A program made the position numbers and the translations under genes. A stretch of DNA of 64,000 nt from UBA6249 sp043808425 (lineage in GTDB: Bacteria > Omnitrophota > Gorgyraeia > Gygaellales > Profunditerraquicolaceae). Under the pieces are notes generated by a model. It saw only the letters and a list, made by a program, of their open reading frames with translations, was not told where the DNA came from and ran no database searches. Shown one piece after another: positions 45,033-53,049 of the stretch; position 1 is the first letter of the stretch, and each line of letters opens with the position of its first letter. The DNA lies in contig JAZDEW010000064.1 in NCBI GenBank assembly GCA_043808425.1, positions 17,065 through 81,064 on the forward strand, written 5' to 3'.

Positions 45033-45869
45033 TTATTTCAATTTTTTAGTTTTTAATTTTGGCAAAAAGTTTTCGCCTGTAATCACGCTTTTTCCAGTTT
45101 TTTCTTCCAAAGCCGTTCTCGCGTCTTTAGCAATTTTACCGCCTTTCTTCGCGGGAATCTTGTTAGCCTCCAAACCTTTTGTTTCCATAGTTTCCGCGAT
45201 TTGGCGAGTGGAAAGTTCCGCCAAGGCCGTAAAAACCAATTCCGCGTCAGACATATGATCCCGTAAATTTTGCGTCTTTAACTTCTTTAAATTTTTATGT
45301 TCTCTAACCGACAAATCACTCCATTCTTGGTGGATAATATTTGTCAAAATAGCGTATTCGTCTTTTTCTTCAACTTCGTTGTCTTTCCAGTAATCCGTCA
45401 GCTTATTCCTAACTTCCTGCCCCATCATTCTTTGCTGAATCCATTTTTGGCTTCGGCCCATTTTTTGCCAATAATCACGGCTGCGATTAAGTGCTTTTTC
45501 AGGATCACTTATTTCTTTTATTCTTTCATAACCAACTTTTGCAAGCCAAAGCTTTATCGGCTCGGCTTTTTTACTCGGAACCGATTGAATAATTCTAAAT
45601 AGATGCTCAGGATTTCCGGCTAAAGTTTTTCTGTTTTTCCCTGTTTCCGTGCCCATTTCTATCTGGGGACAATTTGTCCCTATGTAGCGGCCAAGTTCAG
45701 AATCCCTTTTTCTTAATTTTTTCAAGTAATCCGTGGGATTGACGCTTCCAGTAAGCGCAAAAATAATATCCACCACGGAAAAATACCATGATCCTTTTTG
45801 TTCATCATAGAAACGCCGGATTTTATAGGTTTCAAAAATTGCCAATGAATTTTGATTATTTTTCTTCAT
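45033..45869 (-). CDS. dinD: DinD-like protein with BRO N-terminal domain
   Basis: 278 residues. IRRFYDEQKGSWYFSVVDIIFALTGS-type sequence is the BRO-N fold found in phage antirepressors. The remainder (KLWLAKVGYERIKEISDPEKALNRSRDYWQKMGRS, then AILTNIIHQEWSDLSVREHKNLKKLKTQNLRDHMSDAEL) matches DNA-damage-inducible protein D. DinD of E. coli is SOS-induced and inhibits RecA. Here it is co-transcribed with mod, a hint of damage- or infection-linked control. A Lys-rich tail ends the protein. Confidence 0.87.
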   Translation of the reverse strand: MKKNNQNSLAIFETYKIRRFYDEQKGSWYFSVVDIIFALTGSVNPTDYLKKLRKRDSELGRYIGTNCPQIEMGTETGKNRKTLAGNPEHLFRIIQSVPSKKAEPIKLWLAKVGYERIKEISDPEKALNRSRDYWQKMGRSQKWIQQRMMGQEVRNKLTDYWKDNEVEEKDEYAILTNIIHQEWSDLSVREHKNLKKLKTQNLRDHMSDAELVFTALAELSTRQIAETMETKGLEANKIPAKKGGKIAKDARTALEEKTGKSVITGENFLPKLKTKKLK

Positions 45870-45877
45870 ATTTTAAT

Positions 45878-46561
45878 TTAAATTAACCCTTTATCCTTAA
45901 AACTTAAAAACCCATTTGCCGTAACAATGATATGATCAATAATTTCAATCCCCATAATTTTACCAACCTCAACTAATCTTTTGGTAATCGTCAAATCGTC
46001 TTCCGACGGTTTGGGGTCGCCCGAGGGATGATTGTGAACAAATATCACGGATGCCGCCTTATTTTTGATGGCTTCGGCGAATACTTCGCGCGGATGGACA
46101 ATGCTGGCGTTAAGGCTGCCCACGGAAACCTCTGCCACTGAGTGATTTCTACTATTAAGAGCGATAATATAAAAATGTTCTTTTTGATAATCTTTGAGTC
46201 TGCTTTTTATCAACTGATAGACCTTTAGGGGATCGGTAAGTTCTTTACTCTTATATGGCGGGGCCTGAGTAGAAACGCGGCGTCCAATTTCAAAAACGGC
46301 TTTTATTTGTGACGCTTTTGCTAATCCAATTCCTCTAACTGAAGACAGCTCCTCAATACTTGCTTCGGCTAATTTCTGTAAACTGCCAAATTGCGATAGT
46401 AGTTTTTGCGCCGTGACTACCACCGATTCACCAGCAATACCGCGCCCTAAAATAACCTGTAATAACTCCTGAGCCGAAAGCGCCTGTTCACCAAACTTTA
46501 CCAATCGCTCGCGTGGACGTTCATCGGCTGGTAGATCATGAATAGTAAACGATTTGCTCAT
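45878..46561 (-). CDS. radC: RadC-family JAB/MPN protein
   Basis: 227 residues. A helix-hairpin-helix region (SSVRGIGLAKASQI) precedes the JAMM metal site H176-x-H178-x7-S186-x2-D189 (FVHNHPSGDPKPSEDD). RadC homologues often travel with mobile and defence islands; the original repair role in E. coli was withdrawn and function is uncertain. It is the first gene of the operon-like run radC-dinD-mod-rhuM-res, and its 3' neighbour dinD begins 8 bp on. No clear SD is visible before its ATG. Confidence 0.92.
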   Translation of the reverse strand: MSKSFTIHDLPADERPRERLVKFGEQALSAQELLQVILGRGIAGESVVVTAQKLLSQFGSLQKLAEASIEELSSVRGIGLAKASQIKAVFEIGRRVSTQAPPYKSKELTDPLKVYQLIKSRLKDYQKEHFYIIALNSRNHSVAEVSVGSLNASIVHPREVFAEAIKNKAASVIFVHNHPSGDPKPSEDDLTITKRLVEVGKIMGIEIIDHIIVTANGFLSFKDKGLI

Positions 46562-46615
46562 ATTTAATCAAACCATTAACGCTAACTTATAACGTTTTGG
46601 CGATTTTTGTTAGAT

Positions 46616-46693
46616 TGGTCGGGGAGAGCGGATTTGAACCGCTGACCTCTTGCTCCCGAAGCAAGCGCTCTAGCCAAGCTGAGCCACTCCCCG
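46616..46693 (-). tRNA. tRNA-Pro (anticodon CGG), CCA encoded
   Basis: Minus strand folds as a full cloverleaf. The acceptor CGGGGAG pairs with CTCCCCG, the anticodon stem CTTGC/GCAAG encloses TTCGGGA, and the T arm is AGCGG-TTCAAAT-CCGCT. The anticodon is CGG, reading CCG proline codons. A discriminator A and CCA are encoded. It lies between radC and a HTH/LAGLIDADG-like gene. Confidence 0.95.
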
Positions 46694-46708
46694 TTAATCT
46701 ATTTAAAA

Positions 46709-47383
46709 CTAAAAATTATTATCTTCGTAAATAGCTTTTAACCAACCAATAATCTTTTTATATACTTTTATATCACATAAAATCACGTGAGCTGTACCGT
46801 ATTTTGAACGCCTAAGATGCCGGCAAGGTTCGTCTTTGTAGCTTCTTTTTATAAAAGGCTTACAGAACTGATCCGCAACAATACCCAGCCCCCCTGACCA
46901 AAACTTCTTTGCCTCTTCCGGGCATATATCTTCATATAACATCAACCTCACTTTAATCTTTTTCTTGGGAACCAAACATACCTTTATTAGAAAATTTATA
47001 AATATACGCAATATCTCAGGGTTGGAATTGGCAATCTCGACTCTCTGCCCTGAAACATTCGAAGATTTGAATCCTTCACCCGCATACAGCATAAGCCCGG
47101 CAATCCACAAATCCCTGTTAGATAATGGAATGATTTCTTCTCTACACTTAGCATTAATCTCATCATTACGCCTAGCAATATTAGAAAGCCTTGTCTTGCG
47201 GCTTTGCTCTCTGCCTAAACGACGCTGATCATTAATATTAAAGAATACCTCTCTAGGCACTGTTACATTTCGAACCCAAGCGCTTACTGACCCCTTAGAA
47301 ACTTCTAGCCTCTGGGCGATTTGCTTCAGCGACAAACCATTAAGGCGCAAACCCTGAGCTTTTTCTTTTTCTAATAATTTCAT
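46709..47383 (-). CDS. HTH protein with LAGLIDADG-like homing endonuclease domain
   Basis: 224 residues. An N-terminal HTH (LSLKQIAQRLEVSKGSVSAWVRN, about 18-40) is followed by a domain with DLWIAGLMLYAGEG (91-104), a LAGLIDADG-like motif carrying the acidic residue E103. Such HTH plus homing-endonuclease-like proteins are scattered in bacterial genomes, often free-standing. Whether it cleaves DNA is unknown. The -10 box lies 6 bp before the ATG, so the mRNA is probably leaderless, with no SD. Confidence 0.7.
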   Translation of the reverse strand: MKLLEKEKAQGLRLNGLSLKQIAQRLEVSKGSVSAWVRNVTVPREVFFNINDQRRLGREQSRKTRLSNIARRNDEINAKCREEIIPLSNRDLWIAGLMLYAGEGFKSSNVSGQRVEIANSNPEILRIFINFLIKVCLVPKKKIKVRLMLYEDICPEEAKKFWSGGLGIVADQFCKPFIKRSYKDEPCRHLRRSKYGTAHVILCDIKVYKKIIGWLKAIYEDNNF

Positions 47384-47389
47384 GAAATC

Positions 47390-47418
47390 AGTATAGCAAA
47401 AATTCAGAGTTTACGCAA
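47390..47418 (-). promoter_or_regulatory. promoter for the HTH/LAGLIDADG-like gene (leaderless)
   Basis: Minus strand TTGCGT (47413-47418), 17 bp, TATACT (47390-47395). Six bases follow, then ATG, so transcription should begin at or near the start codon. Confidence 0.55.
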
Positions 47419-47430
47419 TAACAGAAAAGA

Positions 47431-48021
47431 CTAAGCGGCAGTTTTTTTAGCGAGAATATCAAATTCAACGTTCAATTTATCCGAGGGGCCCTTAAAATTT
47501 AAAGTTGTATTCTTAAGGGTCTGGGGAATGATACAAACCTTAAAAGTATTACCGCGAATCAACGCTAAAGTTAAACTTATTCCGTCAAGAGACACTGACC
47601 CCTTAGGCAGACAGTAGCGCATAAAAGCAGACGGAACAGAAATCTCAAACTCAACACTCCCATTACGCAGGATTTTCCTGCGCACCAAACCCAGACAATC
47701 AATATGCCCGCTCACAAAATGCCCGCTGACTCTATCTGCCACCTTCAAGCTGCGCTCAAGATTGACGGCTTGTCCGATTTTTAATAATCCCAGGTTAGTA
47801 TTTTTACGAGTGGTATCCATAACCTCAAAACTCACCCAACTCCTGCGCGCAGGGGCGGGGTCAATTTTTGCTACCGTCAGGCAAGCCCCGTTAACCGCGA
47901 TACTCTGGCCAATCTTAGTATCAATTAATGTTTCCTTAGCGCTGATTTCTAGCAGGACTATACCTGAACGCTGCGTTATTTTTTTTACCCGGCCTAATTC
48001 TTCAACAATACCCGTAAACAT
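47431..48021 (-). CDS. ribE: riboflavin synthase alpha chain
   Basis: 196 residues made of two lumazine-binding repeats. The start MFTGIVEELGRV is the family hallmark. Repeat 1 has SIAVNGACLTVA and repeat 2 DRVSGHFVSGHIDCLG and GSVSLDGISLTLA. Known role: dismutates two lumazine molecules to riboflavin. It is the last gene of the operon behind the FMN riboswitch and starts directly after ribD. Confidence 0.95.
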   Translation of the reverse strand: MFTGIVEELGRVKKITQRSGIVLLEISAKETLIDTKIGQSIAVNGACLTVAKIDPAPARRSWVSFEVMDTTRKNTNLGLLKIGQAVNLERSLKVADRVSGHFVSGHIDCLGLVRRKILRNGSVEFEISVPSAFMRYCLPKGSVSLDGISLTLALIRGNTFKVCIIPQTLKNTTLNFKGPSDKLNVEFDILAKKTAA

Positions 48022-49119
48022 TTACCTTAGTACCCTTGCCGCCACTAAAAGTTCTTCGCCAAAACGCCTAATCTTTAAATCGGACAATTTTATCGCCTGA
48101 TCTATACGCTTAACCCCCTTGCCCATCACCGAAGAAACAGCGTCTTTGCCACCGATAATCTTAGGGCTGATAAAAAATAAAATCTTATCCACTAATCTTT
48201 CATCGAATAACGAACCGATGAGAGTCCCTCCTCCTTCGACGATAATACTGCTTATTTGTAATTGCGCCAATTTCTTTAAGGCATCCGTTAAATTAATCTG
48301 GCCGCCTTTTTCCTTAACCTCCAGGATCCTGGCTTTAGCCGCTAAATTTTTGCGGTTCTCCGTTTCCTGGCCAGGCCGGCTAGGCAAAGTAATAATAATT
48401 ACCTGACTATCCCCGGCAAAAATATTAGAATCAGCCGATATACTTAAATTACTATCCACAATTATCTTAATTAACTTTTTTTGAGAAAACCAGGCATTCA
48501 AACTAGGATTATCACGCAAGACAGTATTTACCCCGACCATAATCGCATCATAATCCTTGCGTATGCTATGGGCAAACGCCCGCGACTTATCCGAAGTAAT
48601 CCATTTAGAGTCACCGGTACGGGTAGCAATCCGGCCGTCTAAAGATTCGGCAACCTTAACGGTAATAAAAGGAATTCTAGTCGTGATATATTTAATAAAA
48701 CTCTCATTTATTTTTTCCAATTGATCGCTTAAAACCCCCACCCTGACTTTAATGTTGCTCTGTTTAAGCAGGCCGACACCTTTGCCGTTATTTAAAGGGT
48801 TAGGATCAATCATCCCGACCACCACTTCTTTTATACCGCTTCCAATTATACGATTAATACAAGGCGGAGTACGGCCAGTATGCGCGCAAGGCTCAAGAGT
48901 AACATACAAAGTTGCACCGACTGCCAATTTAGCCGCTTCATCTAAAGCCATAATCTCCGCATGCGCAGACCCGGCCTGAGCATGAAAACCGCGGCCAATA
49001 ATTTTATTCGCTTTTACCACTAATGCGCCGACTAAAGGATTAGGAGAAGTTTTTCCTTTAGCTTTAAGCGCTAATTTTAAAGCCAACCCCATATAATATT
49101 CATCCAACGGTTTAATCAT
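48022..49119 (-). CDS. ribD: bifunctional diaminohydroxyphosphoribosylaminopyrimidine deaminase / reductase
   Basis: 365 residues. The deaminase domain has HAEIMALDEAAK and TLYVTLEPCAHTGRTPPC, providing the zinc-binding His and two Cys. The C-terminal reductase domain has VKVAESLDGRIAT, YDAIMVGVNTVLRDNPSLN and IIVEGGGTLIGSLF. Known role: steps two and three of riboflavin synthesis. ATGA overlap with the PHP gene. Confidence 0.95.
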   Translation of the reverse strand: MIKPLDEYYMGLALKLALKAKGKTSPNPLVGALVVKANKIIGRGFHAQAGSAHAEIMALDEAAKLAVGATLYVTLEPCAHTGRTPPCINRIIGSGIKEVVVGMIDPNPLNNGKGVGLLKQSNIKVRVGVLSDQLEKINESFIKYITTRIPFITVKVAESLDGRIATRTGDSKWITSDKSRAFAHSIRKDYDAIMVGVNTVLRDNPSLNAWFSQKKLIKIIVDSNLSISADSNIFAGDSQVIIITLPSRPGQETENRKNLAAKARILEVKEKGGQINLTDALKKLAQLQISSIIVEGGGTLIGSLFDERLVDKILFFISPKIIGGKDAVSSVMGKGVKRIDQAIKLSDLKIRRFGEELLVAARVLR

Positions 49120-49931
49120 TTTTTAGCCAGCCTTAATTTTTCCACTAATTCCAACGGTATTTTAATCATGCCTAATTTTATCTGAGGTTTTGCATGGCCA
49201 TGGAAATCTGTTCCTCCGGTAACCAAAAGATTAAGCTTCTTAACTAAATCCAGATAAAAATTAACCACCGCCTGGGAATGCTCAGGATAATGCACTTCAA
49301 TACCCTCTAGCCCATAATCTGTAAATTCAGCAATCAAGGCGTCATTATGCAGCATATACGGGTGCGCTAAAACCGCTACCCCGCCGGCAGCATGAATTAA
49401 TTTTATAGCCTCCGGCACAGAAAGACAAAAACCCGCAACATAAGCCGGAGATTTATCTCCGATATATTTACGGAATGCCTCAGAAGTAGAACCCACCAAT
49501 CTTTCTTTAACTAATGCTTGGGCAATATGCATTCTACCCACCGTGCCCTGCCCAGAAATATTAAAAACAGTGCCCGGATTAAGCTTTAATCCCAGAGCCC
49601 CTAAATTCTCTACTATTTTATAAACCCGTTGAATACGATTAAGTTGTAATAATTTTAATTTTTCAAGCAGCTCTTTATTCTGATAGTCCAAAAAATACCC
49701 TAGAATATGTATCTCCTGATTCTCATGCTGGGCAGTTAATTCAATGCCCGGAATAATCTCTAAATCCTTTCCCTGGGCTTGAGCAAATGCTTCAGCCAGG
49801 GCGTCGGTGGTATCATGATCCACAATCGCCAGCACAGAAATACCTCGCGCGATTGCTTCCTTAATCAATTGCGCGGATGTATATGTGCCATCACTGTGAG
49901 AGGTATGCACATGCAAATCAGCATATTTCAT
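49116..49931 (-). CDS. PHP-domain phosphoesterase (RNase AM/TrpH family)
   Basis: 271 residues. ADLHVHTSHSDGTYT begins the protein, with VDHDTTDALAEA, PGIELTAQHENQEIHILGYFLDY, LAHPYML and TGGTDFHGH. These supply the trinuclear metal ligands of the PHP fold. Homologues hydrolyse 3',5'-bisphosphonucleotides and trim RNA 5' ends. Its place in a riboflavin operon is not explained by pathway. The SD AGAAGG comes from the repeat copy upstream. Confidence 0.88.
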   Translation of the reverse strand: MKYADLHVHTSHSDGTYTSAQLIKEAIARGISVLAIVDHDTTDALAEAFAQAQGKDLEIIPGIELTAQHENQEIHILGYFLDYQNKELLEKLKLLQLNRIQRVYKIVENLGALGLKLNPGTVFNISGQGTVGRMHIAQALVKERLVGSTSEAFRKYIGDKSPAYVAGFCLSVPEAIKLIHAAGGVAVLAHPYMLHNDALIAEFTDYGLEGIEVHYPEHSQAVVNFYLDLVKKLNLLVTGGTDFHGHAKPQIKLGMIKIPLELVEKLRLAKK

Positions 49932-50007
49932 CAGGCACCTTCTAATTTATTCATTCTTTTTAGCCTTTTAGTTTTTAGTATTGAATACAAAGAAGGCGCG
50001 GGGTTCA
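49932..50007 (-). repeat. stop-to-start intergenic repeat, copy 4 (no nested palindrome)
   Basis: Fills the nusB-PHP gap. Minus strand begins TGAACCCCGCGCCTTCTTTG then TATTCAATACTAAAAAC and ends AATTAGAAGGTGCCTG before the ATG. GCGCCTTCT pairs with AGAAGGTGC with one G-U. Confidence 0.75.
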
Positions 50008-50421
50008 TTTTTCTTTTTCAATTTTTATTTGATCCAGTATAGCATTAACAAACTTACCCGACTCTAAGCCGGAATATTTCTTAGCTAGCTCCACCGCTTC
50101 ATTAATCGCCACTTTGGGGGGGATATCCACCCGAAACAAAAGCTCAAAACAGCCCAGGCGCATAATATTACGATCCACAAATGCCATACGTTCAAGCTGC
50201 CAATTCGTAGCATATTTGCTAATCATTTTATCAATCTCCGACAAATGATCAATCACTCCCCCTAGCAGCTCAGAAGAAAAATCTTTAAGCTCACCAGACA
50301 TATCAAGCCGGTCATTGCTTGCAGAAAAATTTTCTAAAACTTCCTGCCAATTACCCTGAGTAATATCCACCTGGTAGAGCATTTGCAATACATATTCACG
50401 TGCTTTAGTCCGTTTACGCAT
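50005..50421 (-). CDS. nusB: transcription antitermination factor NusB
   Basis: 138 residues, all-helical. RTKAREYVLQMLYQVDI is the RNA-binding N-terminal helix, and WQLERMAFVDRNIMRLGCFELL and PPKVAINEAVELAKKYSGLESGKFVNAILDQI are conserved. Known role: with NusE (S10) binds BoxA in rRNA leaders. ribH-nusB neighbours are common in bacteria. Confidence 0.94.
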   Translation of the reverse strand: MRKRTKAREYVLQMLYQVDITQGNWQEVLENFSASNDRLDMSGELKDFSSELLGGVIDHLSEIDKMISKYATNWQLERMAFVDRNIMRLGCFELLFRVDIPPKVAINEAVELAKKYSGLESGKFVNAILDQIKIEKEK

Positions 50422-50443
50422 TTAATGATTTATTCCAACGTAT

Positions 50444-50473
50444 GCGTAAAAATATTAAATAAAATTTTTACGC
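50444..50473. repeat. perfect 10-bp inverted repeat between ribH and nusB
   Basis: GCGTAAAAAT (50444-50453) and ATTTTTACGC (50464-50473) enclose a 10-base AT loop. It could be a processing or attenuation hairpin. It lacks the GC-rich stem and T-run of an intrinsic terminator. Confidence 0.5.
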
Positions 50474-50496
50474 GTTTGTAAATCAGAATCAAGTTG

Positions 50497-50964
50497 TTAT
50501 TTCAACTGTCCCGTTAAGTTAATCATCTCAATAGCCGAAAGAGCCGCATCTTTACCTTTGTTTCCATCTTTAGAACCTGCGCGTTCAACTGCCTGCTCAA
50601 TACTATCCGCAGTAATTACGCCAAAAATAACCGGTAGGCCGCTATCCAAAGAAACCTTGGCAACCCCCTTGGCCACTTCAGCAGCAATATAATCAAAATG
50701 CGGAGTTGCTCCTCGAATAATCGTACCTAAGCAAATCAAGGCATCAAATGATTTAGCTTTGGCCATTCTCTGAGCAACTAAAGGAATCTCAAATGCCCCC
50801 GGAACCCAAACTACGGTAATATCTTTATCTTCTGCGCCGTGCCTAATCAAAGTATCGATACAGCCACTAACCAGCTCCTTGGTCATAAAATCATTAAATC
50901 GGGAAGCCACTAAGCCAAAACTCTGGCCCTTTACTAACAATTTACCTTCAATCACTTTCACCAT
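50497..50964 (-). CDS. ribH: 6,7-dimethyl-8-ribityllumazine synthase
   Basis: 155 residues. VASRFNDFMTKELVSGCIDTL, VWVPGAFEIPLVAQRMA, ALICLGTIIRGATPHFDYI and PVIFGVITADSIEQAVERAGSKDGNKG are the full set of family motifs. Known role: forms lumazine from the RibD pathway product and the RibB product. A GAGGAGGG SD precedes the ATG. Confidence 0.96.
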   Translation of the reverse strand: MVKVIEGKLLVKGQSFGLVASRFNDFMTKELVSGCIDTLIRHGAEDKDITVVWVPGAFEIPLVAQRMAKAKSFDALICLGTIIRGATPHFDYIAAEVAKGVAKVSLDSGLPVIFGVITADSIEQAVERAGSKDGNKGKDAALSAIEMINLTGQLK

Positions 50965-51000
50965 ATTCCCTCCTCTAATGGATATCTACTTATTTAAACT

Positions 51001-52209
51001 TTATAACTCTAACTGGTGCCCCATCTTTTCTTTCTTTGTTTTAAGGTATTTATAATTCTGATCATTAGGCTCAATCTCTAAGGGTACCCGCTGTAAAACC
51101 TTTAGCCCATAACCTTCCAGGCCGACAATTTTACGCGGATTATTAGTTAGCAATCTGATCTGCTTAATCCCTAAATCTACAAGAATCTGAGCGCCAATGC
51201 CATAATCGCGTAAATCCGCTTTGTGCCCCAACGCCTCATTAGCTTCCACCGTATCCATTCCGTTATCCTGCAAATTATACGCACGCAACTTCTCAATTAA
51301 TCCTATACCGCGCCCTTCTTGATGCATATAGAGGATTACGCCTTTCTTTTCTAAAGCAATAAGCTGCATCGACTTCTCTAGCTGCCTTCCACAGTCACAA
51401 CGCAATGAACCAAAAACATCTCCGGTCAAACATTCTGAATGTACGCGCACCAAGACCGACTCATGCGACCAATTTCCCATACACAAAGCAATATGCGTTT
51501 GATTATTAGTTTGATCACGATAAACAAATAACTTAAATTCACCAAATTTTGTCGGCAATCTGGTTTGCACAATGGCCTCCACCAGCTTCTCGCTTCGACG
51601 GCGATATTCAATAAGGCTGGCAATCGTACAAATCCTTAAAGCATGTTTGCCGGCAAACTCCAAAAGCTGCTTTAAGCGAGCCATACTGCCATCATCGTTC
51701 ATGATCTCACAAATTACCCCTGCCGGATAAAGCCCGGCCAAGCGCATCAAATCCACGCTAGCTTCCGTATGCCCTGCCCGAACTAAGACTCCTCCGCAAC
51801 GCGAAAGTAAAGGAAAAACGTGTCCGGGACGCACTATGTCCTGCGCCCTACTTTGCCGGTTAATTAAGGCCTCAATTGTTCTGGCCCGATCTCCAGCAGA
51901 GATACCGGTACTAACTCCTTTAGCGGCATCCACGGAAATCATCCAAGCGGTTTTAAAAAGATCCTCGCTGCCAACGGACAAGGTATTCTTAAGCATAGGA
52001 TCGAGCTCCAAAAAACGTAACCTTTCCTCCTCCATGGGAACACAAATCAGGCCCCGGCCAAATTTAGCCATAAAATTAATGTCTGCGGATTTAATTTTTG
52101 ATGCCGCCATTACTAAGTCACCTTCGTTTTCACGATCTTCATCGTCAACAACAATGACCATTAATCCGGCTTTTAAATCTTCTAAAATTTCTGGGATGCT
52201 ATTAAACAT
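51001..52209 (-). CDS. ribBA: bifunctional DHBP synthase / GTP cyclohydrolase II
   Basis: About 402 residues from ATG 52207-52209 (AAGGAGAGG SD 1-9 nt before it). The open frame extends 42 bp further but into the leader. The RibB half has VVDDEDRENEGDLVMAA and GHTEASVDL. The RibA half has HSECLTGDVFGSLRCDCG, whose cysteines bind zinc, and YMHQEGRGIGL. Known role: supplies both starting compounds of riboflavin synthesis. It is the first gene after the FMN riboswitch. Confidence 0.95.
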   Translation of the reverse strand: MFNSIPEILEDLKAGLMVIVVDDEDRENEGDLVMAASKIKSADINFMAKFGRGLICVPMEEERLRFLELDPMLKNTLSVGSEDLFKTAWMISVDAAKGVSTGISAGDRARTIEALINRQSRAQDIVRPGHVFPLLSRCGGVLVRAGHTEASVDLMRLAGLYPAGVICEIMNDDGSMARLKQLLEFAGKHALRICTIASLIEYRRRSEKLVEAIVQTRLPTKFGEFKLFVYRDQTNNQTHIALCMGNWSHESVLVRVHSECLTGDVFGSLRCDCGRQLEKSMQLIALEKKGVILYMHQEGRGIGLIEKLRAYNLQDNGMDTVEANEALGHKADLRDYGIGAQILVDLGIKQIRLLTNNPRKIVGLEGYGLKVLQRVPLEIEPNDQNYKYLKTKKEKMGHQLEL

Positions 52210-52305
52210 ACCTCTCCTTGCCCACAAGGGCACACCCGCGCTCCCTACCAAGGGACACCGGCGCGATTCAAATTAGCGCCGCGTAACTTCTTAGCGCCAA
52301 GAGCA

Positions 52306-52333
52306 ATAAAAAACCCGAAACAAAATCTTCGGG
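52306..52333 (-). terminator. riboswitch-controlled intrinsic terminator
   Basis: Minus strand CCCGAAGATTTTGTTTCGGG (52314-52333) forms a stem of seven pairs (CCCGAAG/TTTCGGG with one G-U) followed by TTTTTTATTG. It lies downstream of the FMN aptamer and upstream of ribBA. A second hairpin (CCCGCC/GGCGGG, 52346-52366) lies between them and may be part of the antiterminator. Confidence 0.8.
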
Positions 52334-52387
52334 CCTTAACTCTTTCCCGCCATACTCATTGGCGGGTCCGCCGTACATTATAGCGGA

Positions 52388-52511
52388 AATCTTCTTCCAT
52401 CTGGACTATGACCATCGGCCCTGGAATCTCACCAGATCTGTCCGCCAATGAATTAAAGGCTGACTCGCGGGCTAAACCGCCGGTAAGGATTTTCACCTTG
52501 CCCTAAAGATT
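52388..52511 (-). promoter_or_regulatory. FMN riboswitch (RFN element)
   Basis: Minus strand has conserved RFN blocks in order: AGGGCAAGGTGAAAATCCTT, ACCGGCGGT, AGCCCGCGAG, GATCTGGTGAGATTCCAG, GGCCGATGGTCATAGTCCAG and ATGGAAGAAGATT. The closing stem is AATCTT (52506-52511) with AAGATT (52388-52393). FMN binding would favour the terminator at 52306 and switch off ribBA-ribH-nusB-PHP-ribD-ribE. Confidence 0.95.
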
Positions 52512-52522
52512 AATTGCTATTT

Positions 52523-52550
52523 AGTTTAACAGAGAAACTAGACTTGTCAA
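52523..52550 (-). promoter_or_regulatory. promoter of the riboflavin operon
   Basis: Minus strand TTGACA (52545-52550), 16 bp, TAAACT (52523-52528), with TG one base before the -10. The predicted start near 52516 is just before the riboswitch. The -35 overlaps that of the divergent pncC promoter. Confidence 0.75.
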
Positions 52551-52571
52551 TATATTTAAAACGGGTATAAT
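52544..52571 (+). promoter_or_regulatory. promoter of pncC (leaderless, divergent)
   Basis: Plus strand TTGTCA (52544-52549), 16 bp, TATAAT (52566-52571). Seven bases later comes the GTG start of pncC, so the mRNA should begin at or next to the start codon. The -35 hexamer overlaps the minus-strand one by five bases. Confidence 0.65.
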
Positions 52572-52578
52572 ATCTATT

Positions 52579-53049
52579 GTGCTTAAGAAAATAACCCGGC
52601 AAATCCATAACCAACTAACCCATCAAAAAAAAACCATTTCTCTGGCTGAATCCTGCACCGGAGGCCTTCTCGCTACACTTTTAACCAGTTTACCGGGGTC
52701 TTCGAATTATTTTCACTCAGGGGTGATTACTTATAGCAACAAATCCAAAGAAATAATTCTAAATATACCCGCAAAAATAATCGCCAGATACGGTGCGGTT
52801 TCCCGCCAAGTTGCTATATTAATGGCTAAGAACATCCGAAAAAAAACCCATACTAATTTTGGCATCAGCATTACCGGAATGGCCAGCCCCGGAAGGACAA
52901 CCACCGCCATGTCCGTGGGCACCGTCTTTATCTGCCTATCCGAAAAAAATAAAGACATTTGCCACAAATTTAAATTCTCCGGCAACCGAGAAAATATCCG
53001 AAAAAATTCCGCCTTAAAAGCAATGCGCTTATTATCCGCTAGCTTATGA
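52579..53049 (+). CDS. pncC: CinA C-terminal-type nicotinamide-nucleotide amidase
   Basis: 156 residues, stand-alone CinA-C domain. The catalytic serine lies in SLAESCTGGLLATLL and the lysine in GVITYSNKSKEI. Known role: hydrolyses NMN to nicotinate mononucleotide in pyridine nucleotide salvage. The ISITGMASPGRTTTAMSVGTVFI segment departs from the usual GIAGPGGG-KPVGTV loop, so activity may be altered. The start is GTG with no SD, next to a -10 box. It converges on pgpA with an 11-bp overlap. It is the one plus-strand gene I accept. Confidence 0.88.
   Translation: MLKKITRQIHNQLTHQKKTISLAESCTGGLLATLLTSLPGSSNYFHSGVITYSNKSKEIILNIPAKIIARYGAVSRQVAILMAKNIRKKTHTNFGISITGMASPGRTTTAMSVGTVFICLSEKNKDICHKFKFSGNRENIRKNSALKAMRLLSASL

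Noticed and set aside
46616..46693. tRNA-Pro as an attachment site of an integrated island spanning 36-46 kb
   Set aside because: I found no duplicate of the tRNA 3' end near 36 kb or 39 kb, and no integrase within the island. The XerC/D gene at 30 kb looks like housekeeping.
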